Source: Bacteroidota bacterium (GTDB lineage: Bacteria > Bacteroidota > Bacteroidia > Chitinophagales > Chitinophagaceae). Taken from it: a DNA stretch of 17,035 nt. The position numbers were made by a program, and so were the translations under genes. The stretch spans positions 1 through 17,035 of the forward strand of contig JAEZDA010000002.1 of NCBI GenBank assembly GCA_023433345.1. The letters are read 5' to 3'. The notes under the pieces were generated by a model that made no database searches, was not told the DNA's origin, and worked only from the letters and a program-made list of their open reading frames with translations. Shown piece by piece: positions 1 through 8,119 of this stretch (position 1 is its first letter; each line of letters starts with the position of its first letter).

Positions 1-865
1 TCATAGCGGAGGTTTCTACGGGGCCGGAAGAAACTCCGGCGCTTTTGAGATACTCCTTCAATTCGTGGCCAAATGTTGCAGCAGGTTCGGGTGAGGAAGC
101 GCTGATGGTGATCTTTCCGCCGGCGGGCACAGTTCCGGTTATGAAAAAATCTTGTTGGTATGGTGCCGAAAATACCAGGCTCTGATCACCCGAACCTTTT
201 TCCCCTGTCGTAACAAAACATGTGATCCTTTCCATCATCCACGAAGGGCGTGTAGCCGTAACCGTTACAGGATCGCCTACTTCCCGGCCTGGCAGCAAAT
301 CAATTTCGAAAATATTCTCCTTCCAGTTAAGCCCCCAGGCCCCGGCACCAAAGTAATTTCCAATATCCTCCCATATCCAACCGTGTGGAAGCGGCTGGTA
401 AGAAAACTTCGGGTTATCAACATAAATTCCACCGGGCAGTTCCTTAATGCCATTTGCTTTCAGCGAATTTGAAATAGATTCAAAAATTTTTTTCGGCATC
501 GTCCTCTCCCACCGTTCACTTCCAAATGTGGGATCGCCACCACCACTTATAATCAGCATCTGATCTCCGTTTGCCGGTGACCTTCCAACTGCAATTCGTG
601 TTGAAAATGTAAAATCCTTTCCCAGCAATTCGAAAGAGGCTGCGCTGGTAACTACTTTTAAGGAACTAGCGGGATTAATTCCGAGATCTCCATTATGCTG
701 ATAGATCAGCTTTCCCGTACCAGACTCCTGCACATAAAGAGAAATAGTGGCGTTAGTAAATTGTTCATCACGAAACAATTTTTCCATGGCATTGGTAATT
801 GCCTGGGTTTGCCCGAAGCCGGCGAGATTAAATAAGCAAAGTATTATAATTAAATGCAGCCTCAT
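1..865 (-). CDS. dacB: D-alanyl-D-alanine carboxypeptidase/endopeptidase, PBP4 (DacB) family, partial
   Basis: Periplasmic penicillin-binding protein of the S13 peptidase (PBP4) family, which trims or cleaves D-Ala cross-links in peptidoglycan. Reading the minus strand from the ATG at 865 gives 288 uninterrupted residues that run off the left edge, so the C-terminal part is missing. A hydrophobic signal peptide ending near G-F-G-Q (residues 16-19) fits a Bacteroidota export signal. The active-site SxxK motif appears as PASSLK, with Ser67 as the likely nucleophile and Lys70. A GGGDPTFG stretch follows, typical of the family. The SxN and KTG motifs expected later in the protein lie outside the window. 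The gene is divergent from cinA, with only 32 bases between the start codons. The family call is firm; which of the carboxypeptidase or endopeptidase activities dominates cannot be read from the sequence. Confidence 0.88.
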   Translation of the reverse strand, partial: MRLHLIIILCLFNLAGFGQTQAITNAMEKLFRDEQFTNATISLYVQESGTGKLIYQHNGDLGINPASSLKVVTSAASFELLGKDFTFSTRIAVGRSPANGDQMLIISGGGDPTFGSERWERTMPKKIFESISNSLKANGIKELPGGIYVDNPKFSYQPLPHGWIWEDIGNYFGAGAWGLNWKENIFEIDLLPGREVGDPVTVTATRPSWMMERITCFVTTGEKGSGDQSLVFSAPYQQDFFITGTVPAGGKITISASSPEPAATFGHELKEYLKSAGVSSGPVETSAM

Positions 866-897
866 GTTTTATAAATTGCAATAAAATTAGCAAAAGC

Positions 898-2139
898 GTG
901 GTTAAGGCCAGTATAATTACGATTGGTGACGAGCTTCTTATCGGCCAGGTGATCGATACTAACAGTGCATGGATAGCGCAGGAGCTGAATAAGATCGGTA
1001 TACAGGTTCAACGGCGTGTAGCCGTTGGGGATAGTTGGGATGGTATATGGAATGTACTCGATGAGGAGATCCCGCGCTCCAGCCTTGTTATAATAACAGG
1101 GGGATTAGGTCCCACATCTGATGACATTACCAAGGAACTTCTATGCAAGTATTTCAACGGATCAATGTTATTAAATGAAGATGTTGAAACTCATGTGCGA
1201 AATCTCTTCAACAACGTGCTAAAAAAGCCAATGCCTGACAGAAATCTAACGCAGGCGATGGTTCCCGATGTATGCAGGGTATTGATGAACCCTCAGGGTA
1301 CGGCACCGGGGATGCTGTTTGAAACAGAAAGATCAACCATTATAAGTTTGCCCGGAGTTCCCTTCGAAATGAAAGGAATTATGTGTGAGCACGTGCTGCC
1401 AATACTCGCAAAAAAATTCCTGGGGCGACCGCTGGAACATCGCACACTTCTCACGTCAGGCATTGGAGAATCGGCGCTTGCAGACCTTGTTCAAGACATT
1501 GAAAGGGAATTGCCCAGGGAAATCAGGCTTGCATATTTGCCCCATTTCACTATGGTACGCCTACGCTTAACTGCAGATGAATTTGCCAACCTGGATCAAC
1601 TTGACTTCTACTTTAAAAAGCTCTGCGAGCGAACGGGCCCTTACCTTGTGGTTGACAGCGACATCAGCCTGGAGGAAGTGGTGATAAACCTGCTGAAGCA
1701 AAGAGCACAAACTCTTGTAACTGCAGAAAGTTGTACGGGTGGTTATATTGCTCACAGGCTCACAAGAGTGCCCGGTGTTTCAGCCGTCTTTCAGGGCACG
1801 GTAGTTTCTTATTCCAACGAGGCAAAACAGGATGTACTAAACGTTTCAATGAATGCACTAGAAAAATTTGGTGCAGTAAGCGAGGAAGTAGTAAGGGAAA
1901 TGCTGACAGGAGTAATGGTTCGTATGAGAACTGACTACGCAATTTCCGTATCGGGAATTCTGGGGCCAGGAGGAGGAACTGTTGAAAAGCCGGTTGGCAC
2001 TGTATGGATCGCTGTAGGAAACAAAGAAAATATTGTTGCACGAAAATCCCACCTGAGATACAACCGGAAAAATAACATGGAAGTTGCTTGTATCACCGCT
2101 CTTGATATGCTCCGGAAATTCATTATGGAACACAGATGA
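898..2139 (+). CDS. cinA: CinA family protein / nicotinamide-nucleotide amidase
   Basis: Cytosolic CinA of 413 residues, normal full length. The N-terminal half (about 5-170) is a MoCF-biosynthesis-like domain with IGDELL at 9-14 and GGLGPTSDD at 68-76. The C-terminal half (about 258-410) is the CinA/PncC amidase domain, with the active-site AESCTGG at 276-282, YSNEAK at 305-310 and GPGGGTVEKPVGTVW at 356-370. The family deamidates nicotinamide mononucleotide to nicotinic acid mononucleotide in pyridine-nucleotide salvage; the N-terminal domain of some members hydrolyses ADP-ribose. The start is a GTG: the family N-terminus (KASIITIGDELL) begins immediately after it and no better upstream start exists. 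No Shine-Dalgarno sequence is visible, as is usual in Bacteroidota. The role in competence suggested by the name is not implied here. Confidence 0.95.
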   Translation: MVKASIITIGDELLIGQVIDTNSAWIAQELNKIGIQVQRRVAVGDSWDGIWNVLDEEIPRSSLVIITGGLGPTSDDITKELLCKYFNGSMLLNEDVETHVRNLFNNVLKKPMPDRNLTQAMVPDVCRVLMNPQGTAPGMLFETERSTIISLPGVPFEMKGIMCEHVLPILAKKFLGRPLEHRTLLTSGIGESALADLVQDIERELPREIRLAYLPHFTMVRLRLTADEFANLDQLDFYFKKLCERTGPYLVVDSDISLEEVVINLLKQRAQTLVTAESCTGGYIAHRLTRVPGVSAVFQGTVVSYSNEAKQDVLNVSMNALEKFGAVSEEVVREMLTGVMVRMRTDYAISVSGILGPGGGTVEKPVGTVWIAVGNKENIVARKSHLRYNRKNNMEVACITALDMLRKFIMEHR

Positions 2140-2300
2140 GGTTTCAACAGGCGTGCAATGCAGTAAAACAGGCAATGACACTAATAAATTGTTGGCATTT
2201 CGAGGCAATTCATAAGTTTATTAGCCATCGTTCAAACAAAGGTTAAAACTGTTTTTGCTTACATTTGCGGCATCAATTCTAATCTAAAATATTTATATAT
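2140..2300 (+). promoter_or_regulatory. Intergenic region with a TAnnTTTG -7 box for the E2 gene
   Basis: The 161 bases between cinA and the E2 gene hold no ORF that I support. At 2260-2267 the sequence TACATTTG matches the Bacteroidota -7 consensus TAnnTTTG exactly. The expected transcription start would be near 2274, giving a leader of about 27 bases. No clear TTTG is seen at the -33 position (the sequence there is around GGTTAAAA), so the match is partial. The leader just before the ATG is very AT-rich and lacks a Shine-Dalgarno sequence. Confidence 0.5.
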
Positions 2301-3629
2301 ATGAGTTTAGTTGACCTGGTAATGCCAAAGCTTGGTGAAAGTATAATGGAGGCTACGATATTAAAGTGGCACAAAAAGCCGGGAGACCAGATTAAACAGG
2401 ACGAGACCGTGCTGGATATCGCCACCGATAAGGTAGACAGCGAGGTGCCTTCGACTGCTGAAGGAGTGATTGAAGAAATTCTTTTCAAGGAAAATGACGT
2501 TGTTCCTATCGGAACTACGATTGCAAAAATCCGGGTGGGCGCATCTTCTTCGCAGGCAACGAGTCCTGTTACGTCGTCTACACCTTTTCGTGAGTATGAA
2601 GATGCGAAGGTGGTGGAAGAAATTCCTTTTCAACCCACGACCCAAAAAGCGGGCGGCGCCAACGGCGGAGGTAACAAAGTACGTTTCTATTCTCCCCTTG
2701 TGTTAAACATTGCCCAGAGTGAAGGCGTTAGTATGAGCGAACTGGAAAACGTTCCCGGAACCGGGCAGGATGGCAGGGTGAGCAAGAAAGACATTCTCCA
2801 GTATGTTGCAAACCGCGGAAAAGGAGACCAGCAACAGCAACAACCTCAACAAGCCGCAAACCAGGTGACAGTGCTTCCGAAAGAAACTCCGGTTTCACAG
2901 CCGCCTGTTGTTTACCAGGGAAATGTAGAGATCATTGAAATGGACCGTATGCGCAAGATGATCGCCAAGCATATGGTGGACAGTAAGCACACAAGCCCAC
3001 ATGTTACGAGTTTCGCAGAATGCGATGTAACTAACCTCGTGCAATGGCGCGACAGGGTGAAAAAGGAATTTGAAAAAAGAGAAGGTGAGAAAATAACCTT
3101 TACTCCCTTGTTCATTGAAGCAATAGTAAAGAGCATCAAGAAATACCCGATGATGAGCAGTTCGGTTGATGGAGACCGCATCATTATTAAGAAAGATCTT
3201 AACATCGGAATGGCAACTGCGCTGCCTAGCGGTAATCTTATTGTGCCGGTAATTAAGAATGCAGACCAACTTAATCTTGTTGGCCTCACCAAACAGGTGA
3301 ATGGCCTTGCAAATGCTGCGCGAAATGGAAAACTCAAGCCAGACGATACGGCAGGAGGTACATTTACATTAACGAATGTGGGAACATTTGGAAGTATAAT
3401 GGGAACTCCGATCATCAACCAGCCACAAGTTGCCATCATGGCTGTGGGCGCTATCAAAAAGCGGCCGATGGTAATTGAAACAGCGCAGGGTGATACCATT
3501 GGGATCCGCCACATGATGTATATTTCCCTTTCATATGATCACAGGATCATCGATGGATCTCTTGGTTCAACATTCTTAAATGCAGTTAGCAAGGAGTTGG
3601 AAAATTTTGATCCGAACCGGCCGATTTAA
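2301..3629 (+). CDS. 2-oxo acid dehydrogenase E2 (dihydrolipoamide acyltransferase)
   Basis: The E2 core subunit transfers an acyl group from E1-bound thiamine diphosphate, via a lipoyl arm, to CoA in a pyruvate, branched-chain or 2-oxoglutarate dehydrogenase complex. All domains are present in 442 residues. One lipoyl domain (about 3-78) carries the lipoylated Lys44 in TDKVD. A peripheral subunit-binding domain (about 129-170) has SPLVLNIAQSEGV and GTGQDGRVSKKDI. A flexible linker contains a glutamine run (177-184). The catalytic acyltransferase domain (about 208-440) has FTLTNVGTFG and the active-site HxxxDG, with His414 and Asp418. The linker and single lipoyl domain are normal for Bacteroidota E2 proteins annotated as pyruvate or branched-chain E2. 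Substrate cannot be fixed from this sequence, so no symbol is given. No E1 or E3 gene is adjacent, so it is a stand-alone E2 with its own promoter and terminator. Confidence 0.93.
   Translation: MSLVDLVMPKLGESIMEATILKWHKKPGDQIKQDETVLDIATDKVDSEVPSTAEGVIEEILFKENDVVPIGTTIAKIRVGASSSQATSPVTSSTPFREYEDAKVVEEIPFQPTTQKAGGANGGGNKVRFYSPLVLNIAQSEGVSMSELENVPGTGQDGRVSKKDILQYVANRGKGDQQQQQPQQAANQVTVLPKETPVSQPPVVYQGNVEIIEMDRMRKMIAKHMVDSKHTSPHVTSFAECDVTNLVQWRDRVKKEFEKREGEKITFTPLFIEAIVKSIKKYPMMSSSVDGDRIIIKKDLNIGMATALPSGNLIVPVIKNADQLNLVGLTKQVNGLANAARNGKLKPDDTAGGTFTLTNVGTFGSIMGTPIINQPQVAIMAVGAIKKRPMVIETAQGDTIGIRHMMYISLSYDHRIIDGSLGSTFLNAVSKELENFDPNRPI
2829..2852 (+). repeat. CAR-codon run encoding a glutamine-rich linker
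   Basis: Seven Gln codons, mixed CAG and CAA and broken by one Pro codon (residues 177-184 of the E2 protein), form a short low-complexity tract between the subunit-binding and catalytic domains. Mobile linkers here are normal in E2 proteins. The tract is a plausible site of length variation between strains. Confidence 0.6.
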
Positions 3630-3650
3630 GAGACTTTCAATTTATAGTTC

Positions 3651-3682
3651 AGGCAGTGGCGGTTATTCGCTGCTGCCTTTTT
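3651..3682 (+). terminator. Rho-independent terminator of the E2 gene
   Basis: The two arms, 3651-3661 (AGGCAGTGGCG) and 3668-3678 (CGCTGCTGCCT), pair over 11 positions. Nine are Watson-Crick and two are G-U wobbles. The loop is six bases (3662-3667). The last arm base and the next four form a T tract at 3678-3682. It lies 22 bases after the E2 stop codon. The structure overlaps the final codons of the convergent gene at 3663-4202. On the minus strand no T tract follows the hairpin, so it should act mainly on plus-strand transcripts. Confidence 0.8.
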
Positions 3683-4202
3683 CTCCTATAAACCAGTGTT
3701 CCTTGTTTTTAAACAACACGTTGAACGTTGTAAGTGTTCCGTAGATCCTCGTTATGTATTGTTGCAGGTTAACTTTTTCCTCGTCGGATAGTTTTTTGTG
3801 TGCATTGATCTGCTGTTCCATCACACGCAACCTGTCTCTTAGCATTACAATTTTATGAAAGAATATATCGATGGGAACTTCCTTTGCCTTCTGAGATTTG
3901 TCGGCAGGCTGCAGCAACATCGTGCCACCGAGCCATCTGTCACCTAAGGGCACAACTTCCGACACCTCACCCCATTGCCGGAGAATTTTCAGCAAACTTT
4001 TTTCAACTTCAGAAATGGTTTCCACCTCAGCGCTCACGTTTTCCGGAATGATCTCCTCTAACATTTCATCAGTTTTATCGATCTCCCTTATGCCATGATT
4101 GATGAAAGAAATCATATAGGATGCGTATTTTATAGCTACTATAACACCAGGACCGTGATGCCTGTGCTGTAACCTTGTGCCAATGCCAAGAGTTTTTTCC
4201 AT
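3663..4202 (-). CDS. Conserved-looking hypothetical protein with a Tudor/CarD-like N-terminus
   Basis: I do not recognise the family of this 179-residue, apparently cytosolic protein. Residues 6-42 (GIGTRLQHRHHGPGV, then short alternating strands) look like the small beta-barrel 'G-x-R-V-x-H-x-x-x-G-x-G-x-V' pattern found at CarD/Tudor-type and UvrD C-terminal domains, which often contact RNA polymerase or nucleic acid. That resemblance is a pattern match only. The remainder is mostly helical and charged (about 60-80 and 108-165), with a possible coiled-coil segment around 115-140. There is no signal peptide or membrane segment. It is the last gene of the minus-strand run, 80 bases after the PAP2 gene, and may have its own promoter. 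Its last codons contain the terminator of the convergent E2 gene. Confidence 0.7.
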   Translation of the reverse strand: MEKTLGIGTRLQHRHHGPGVIVAIKYASYMISFINHGIREIDKTDEMLEEIIPENVSAEVETISEVEKSLLKILRQWGEVSEVVPLGDRWLGGTMLLQPADKSQKAKEVPIDIFFHKIVMLRDRLRVMEQQINAHKKLSDEEKVNLQQYITRIYGTLTTFNVLFKNKEHWFIGEKGSSE

Positions 4203-4266
4203 GCGTCAATTATTATTGATCGCAATATTAAGCAATCTGAAATTTGGTATGAACCGGAGAATAAAA

Positions 4267-4280
4267 ATAATGGCCATTAT
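4267..4280 (-). other. Perfect 14-base palindrome directly after the PAP2 gene
   Basis: ATAATGGCCATTAT is a perfect inverted repeat two bases beyond the PAP2 stop codon. On the minus strand it is followed by a T-rich stretch (TTTTTATTC counting the last arm base). As RNA it could form only a weak AT-rich hairpin with a GGCC loop, so it is at best a leaky terminator. It could equally be a dimeric repressor site for the 179-residue gene downstream. Confidence 0.35.
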
Positions 4281-4282
4281 CA

Positions 4283-4978
4283 TTAAACGGAGTGGGACAT
4301 TTTTTGGCGCTTTTCAAGTTTGTTCAAAACAAACAGGGAAATCGTAAGCCAGATCAGTCCCACGCTCATGCCTGCAAGAACATCGCTCAGGTAATGAACC
4401 CTCAGGTAAATTCTACTTATTCCTATCAACAAAATGAGGAGAATCGAAATGCTTACAAGTGTAAGCCGAAGCCAGCGCCTTTTAATTTCGCTGTAAAGAA
4501 AATAGGCAAGCAGGCCATAAAATGTAAAGCTCATGAATGCATGGCCGCTAGGGAAGCTAAGCCCTGCTGCCGCTTCAAGAAGCGGGATCTCGGGCCGGGG
4601 CCGGCCAAAATAAAGTTTTAGCGAGAACATTAGTAAGAGGCTCGTTAGCGCAACTGCTGCCACTTTTATCCCCAGCCACTTGTTCTTTTCAATAAAAAAA
4701 GCAAATGCAATAAGAACAAGATTTGCAGGAGTTAGAAATTGGGCTGATCCGAGAAAGGTTATAACATTCATCACTGAGTTCATCCCCGGCCCGACAAACC
4801 TTTCAAGAAAGTCGAATGCTCGTTGGTCGGGGCCGAACAGTTCTTTATAGAAAACCGCATTCACCAAAAATGCAACCAGGAAGAGTGAGCCGAAAAATGC
4901 CACAAGAACGATGATCATATCCATCGATATGAGACCGATCTTTTTTTTCAATTGACGGGTATTCTCCTCTGTTTTCAT
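4283..4978 (-). CDS. PAP2-family membrane phosphatase
   Basis: Integral membrane acid phosphatase of the PAP2 superfamily, which dephosphorylates lipid phosphates such as phosphatidic acid, phosphatidylglycerophosphate or undecaprenyl pyrophosphate on the outer face of the inner membrane. All three signature motifs are intact in 231 residues: KxxxxxxRP (Lys121, Arg128-Pro129), PSGH (143-146) and SRxxxxxHxxxD (Ser188-Arg189, His195, Asp199). His195 is the expected nucleophile and His146 the acid/base. Hydrophobic stretches at about 20-42, 65-76, 82-96, 103-121, 148-162, 172-188 and 199-217 are consistent with the usual six-helix bundle. It starts 13 bases after the cyclase stop codon, so the two are probably co-transcribed. 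The natural substrate cannot be told from motifs; a BacA-independent undecaprenyl pyrophosphate phosphatase or a PgpB-like role are both possible. Confidence 0.92.
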   Translation of the reverse strand: MKTEENTRQLKKKIGLISMDMIIVLVAFFGSLFLVAFLVNAVFYKELFGPDQRAFDFLERFVGPGMNSVMNVITFLGSAQFLTPANLVLIAFAFFIEKNKWLGIKVAAVALTSLLLMFSLKLYFGRPRPEIPLLEAAAGLSFPSGHAFMSFTFYGLLAYFLYSEIKRRWLRLTLVSISILLILLIGISRIYLRVHYLSDVLAGMSVGLIWLTISLFVLNKLEKRQKMSHSV

Positions 4979-4991
4979 TGGAAAGTATTGA

Positions 4992-6068
4992 TCATATTTT
5001 CAATGAGAATAATTCAATTTCTTCAGCCTTCCCCTTCAGGTCAACCATTCCTAAACTTTCCGCCTGCCAGTCAGCCAGGTTGCTTTCTGCTACGAATTCT
5101 TTGGACACAATGAATTTCTGGTTTAGCTCATTACATGCTGATCTTATCCGGGCTGTTGTGTTCATAGTGTCGCCAGACATTGCAAGGTCTTTCTTTATCA
5201 CGCCGATCTCTCCTACCGTTACTTCACCAACGTGAATGCCTACCCGAAATTCAGGTATTTCATTGAACTTCCTCCTGAACCTTTCGCTCACCCGCTGGAT
5301 ATTCTTACGAGACTGAATAACAGATGCAAGGCAATTCTTAATATTTTCCGGACTGTTCTTCCATGAAACAACAATTTCATCGCCCACATATTGGTATATC
5401 CTTCCATTGTATTCAATCAAGGCCATAGACACCTGGTAAATGAATTCCCTGATAAAAAGAAAGTACTTTTCATGGCCAAGCTTTTCCGCAATTGGTGTTG
5501 AATCTTTAAGATCTATGAACATTACAATTCTGTTTTCAACACGCGGATGAAAATATTTTCCTATCAGGATATCTTTAAAAACCCCGGGCGAAAACTTTTC
5601 GTTTATCTCCACATAGAGTTGGGTGATTACCAACAAACACAACCAGTAAAGTGTGTTTTGCAGCAGGAACAGCAGGTTGAAAACCTGTTGAAACAATGAA
5701 TTAACTGCATCATTGAAGGAAAGTTCGTCTATCAAAACATATTCAAGTAGATGAACAAGGAAGTTCATCACAAGGGCCAGCACTATAATAAGCAGGGCTT
5801 TCAAAAGGAAGTGAAGCCACATAGGATAGCGGCGAAGAAATTTTCTAAGAGAGAACATGAAAAGATATCCCATGCCAAGGCTCATCATAAACACCACCGC
5901 ACTTCGCAACAAAAGTCCGTACGGCCTGATGCTCACCTCATTCCACCGCATAATAAATGAAACCATTAGGTCGATGATCGTCCAGAAAACGGCAATAACC
6001 AGCATCGTGCGGAAACGATATTTGTTTACGCCCGACAGGTTTCCCGTAGCTGGTTCCGCTTTAATCAT
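4992..6068 (-). CDS. Membrane-bound class III adenylate/guanylate-type nucleotide cyclase
   Basis: A 358-residue protein with about four predicted transmembrane helices (roughly 21-40, 52-75, 85-113, 126-153) followed by a cytosolic class III cyclase domain (about 178-358). The two metal-binding aspartates are present: Asp186 in FIDLKDS and Asp230 in YQYVGDE. The transition-state Asn303 and Arg307 (NTTAR) are also present, so the domain should be catalytic. The positions that normally choose the base are unusual: Gln226 stands where adenylate cyclases have Lys, and Ala296 where they have Asp or Thr. The cyclic product (cAMP, cGMP or a pyrimidine nucleotide) is therefore open. The start ATG overlaps the ppk stop in an ATGA (6065-6068), which implies translational coupling to PPK1. 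PAP2 follows 13 bases later. I see no HAMP or other named sensor domain; the membrane part may itself be the sensor. Confidence 0.9.
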   Translation of the reverse strand: MIKAEPATGNLSGVNKYRFRTMLVIAVFWTIIDLMVSFIMRWNEVSIRPYGLLLRSAVVFMMSLGMGYLFMFSLRKFLRRYPMWLHFLLKALLIIVLALVMNFLVHLLEYVLIDELSFNDAVNSLFQQVFNLLFLLQNTLYWLCLLVITQLYVEINEKFSPGVFKDILIGKYFHPRVENRIVMFIDLKDSTPIAEKLGHEKYFLFIREFIYQVSMALIEYNGRIYQYVGDEIVVSWKNSPENIKNCLASVIQSRKNIQRVSERFRRKFNEIPEFRVGIHVGEVTVGEIGVIKKDLAMSGDTMNTTARIRSACNELNQKFIVSKEFVAESNLADWQAESLGMVDLKGKAEEIELFSLKI

Positions 6069-8110
6069 TGCTTCTTTTCTAAGTATGAATAAATGTCTCT
6101 TTGGCCATTATGGTTCCCATCTCCGTTTACCGGTATGTTTTCCAGTTGCTCAGACAGCCACACGGCGTTAGTATCATCGGCCCATTGCAATTCAAAGTAA
6201 TCTGTAAGCTCCGTTTTGAACTCTTCACTGTTTACTGAAATCATCACTTCAATCCTCCGTCTCAGGTTCCTTATCATCAGGTCAGATGACCCCATTAATA
6301 CTGAAGCTTCATCGTCTTCTCCGAAAATAAACAAACGCGTGTGTTCAAGAAACCGATCTACTATGCGCTTGATCTTAATGTTCTCGCTAAGACCCTCCTT
6401 CCCCGGCACAAGGCAGCAAACACTTCGCACCAGCAACTTTATTTCAACTCCGTACTGACTCGCTTTGTACAGCTCCCCGATGATCCAGGGATCTTCCAGG
6501 TTATTCACTTTAATCCGAATCAGGCCTTTCTCTCCCGCCTGCGCCTTTCGGATCTGTTTTCTGATCGCCTTTTCAAGAAATGGTATCCAATTGAATTGTG
6601 ACACAAGCAACCTGTTAAAGTTCATTTTCATTTTCTCGAGGGTCACTTTTTTACTCTCCATGAAGGAGAAGAGCGCAAGCATTTCCTTTGCGATGTGATC
6701 ATTGGAAGTAAACAGTACATGATCAGTATAAAAGCGGGCCGTTATCTCATTAAAATTACCGGTGCTTATTAATGAGTAATGCTTTACGCCCGAATCCTCA
6801 TTACGTTTTATAAGCGCGATCTTTGAATGAACTTTGATCCGGGGGTCGCTATATACTAACTGAACCCCTGCCGCTTTCATGATCTTACTCCAACGGATAT
6901 TGTTCACCTCGTCAAACCGTGCTTTCAATTCAATAAAGCACACTACTTTCTTTCCGTTTCTTGCAGCGCTTATCAAAGCATTTACGATATGGGATTCTGA
7001 CGCAACCCTGTAAAGCGAAATATAAATTTCTGAAACCCTTTCATCAACGGCGGCCTGGTTAAAAAAACTCAAAACCGGAGTATAAGCGTGATAAGGGATA
7101 TGCAATAAAATTTCTTTGGCCGAAGTGATGTTGAAAATATCGCCTCCTGCAGCCTCACGGGGATGAGGTATTGGCTTGAAGGCTGGAAAATTAAAGCCCT
7201 GCCCAAACCCCGGAAAACTAATCAGGTCATTCATGTTGTGATACCTGCCACCTTCAAACATATCCTCTATGTTTATCTGGAACATTGCCGCCAGGAAAAA
7301 TTGAAGATTACGTGGCATTGTGCTTTCAAAAAGAAACCTGGAGGGAGCACCCTGGTCGCGGCGTGCTAGTTTCTTTTCAAGTTTTTCCAGCATATCAGGG
7401 TTATACTCCTCTTCCCACCTGAACTCAGAATCGCGGTTGAATTTTATTGAATAAACTCCTTCGACGGTTTCATTTGGTAAAAGGAGATCAATATTCTCCC
7501 GAACAATATCATCGATGAAGATCACGTATTTCATTCCCGATATTTCAGAGAGCTCGTAAAACCGTTTCAACCGGTGGGAAGGAATATTTATCACAACATG
7601 TCGTTGCGTTTCATTGCTTTTATCCCTAACCGTTACTACAAAGTACAGCAGGCCGTTCTCAGGGAAGAAGTCCTTCGCAGAATGAACATTTAATACGATA
7701 GGCTGAATGAAAGAAAGAACCTGCGAAACGAAAATTTCCCGGATCTCTGCATAATGCTCGGCCCGGATCCTGGAATTGTAATAGAAGAATATCCCGTTCT
7801 CTTTAAGTTCCGGTATCAACCTGTTAAGAAGAATATCGCCGAATTCCTTCAATTGTTCGTTTATTACCTGTTGAACTGCGTCAGGAACGCCTTCCTGTTT
7901 TGGAAAAAGAGAGGCTTTGCGCACCGTTTTAGCGCCCAATCGCGAGAAAGCCACTATAACGGGATAGCGCACACGAAAAAACTCGTCAAGGTTTGAAGAA
8001 AATATGGCGAGAAACTTCAGGCGCTCGTATAAGGGAATGGTGCTTTTCCTGCCCTGCTGCAGCACCAGGTGGTTAAAGCCCAGCCAGCTCAGGTCGCGGT
8101 TAAATAACAT
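6065..8110 (-). CDS. ppk1: Polyphosphate kinase 1
   Basis: PPK1 reversibly moves the terminal phosphate of ATP onto inorganic polyphosphate, usually at the inner membrane. At 681 residues it has the normal length and all four regions. The N-terminal domain starts NRDLSWLGFN and has FLAIFSSNLDEFF (33-45). The two phospholipase-D-like catalytic domains follow. The phospho-accepting histidine is His428 in VHSK, with STGNFNEITARFYTD at 449-463, His444 just before it, and the second catalytic His590 in FLEHTRLF. Arg398 in ELKARFDE and Arg562 in RSVCCLVPG match the conserved arginines that bind metal or phosphate. The gene sits 9 bases after the HD-PycTM gene and overlaps the cyclase gene by 4 bases. 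No exopolyphosphatase (ppx) gene is adjacent, unlike the common ppk-ppx pair; the neighbouring HD protein takes that position. Confidence 0.97.
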   Translation of the reverse strand: MLFNRDLSWLGFNHLVLQQGRKSTIPLYERLKFLAIFSSNLDEFFRVRYPVIVAFSRLGAKTVRKASLFPKQEGVPDAVQQVINEQLKEFGDILLNRLIPELKENGIFFYYNSRIRAEHYAEIREIFVSQVLSFIQPIVLNVHSAKDFFPENGLLYFVVTVRDKSNETQRHVVINIPSHRLKRFYELSEISGMKYVIFIDDIVRENIDLLLPNETVEGVYSIKFNRDSEFRWEEEYNPDMLEKLEKKLARRDQGAPSRFLFESTMPRNLQFFLAAMFQINIEDMFEGGRYHNMNDLISFPGFGQGFNFPAFKPIPHPREAAGGDIFNITSAKEILLHIPYHAYTPVLSFFNQAAVDERVSEIYISLYRVASESHIVNALISAARNGKKVVCFIELKARFDEVNNIRWSKIMKAAGVQLVYSDPRIKVHSKIALIKRNEDSGVKHYSLISTGNFNEITARFYTDHVLFTSNDHIAKEMLALFSFMESKKVTLEKMKMNFNRLLVSQFNWIPFLEKAIRKQIRKAQAGEKGLIRIKVNNLEDPWIIGELYKASQYGVEIKLLVRSVCCLVPGKEGLSENIKIKRIVDRFLEHTRLFIFGEDDEASVLMGSSDLMIRNLRRRIEVMISVNSEEFKTELTDYFELQWADDTNAVWLSEQLENIPVNGDGNHNGQRDIYSYLEKKQ

Positions 8111-8119
8111 GCAATCAAA

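Noticed and set aside
152..472. Plus-strand 106-codon ORF
   Set aside because: It lies antisense to the PBP4-like gene, whose SxxK motif and signal peptide are clear. The translation has no family features.
2912..3514. Minus-strand 200-codon ORF inside the E2 gene
   Set aside because: It is antisense to the catalytic domain of an unambiguous E2 gene, and its composition looks like a shadow frame.
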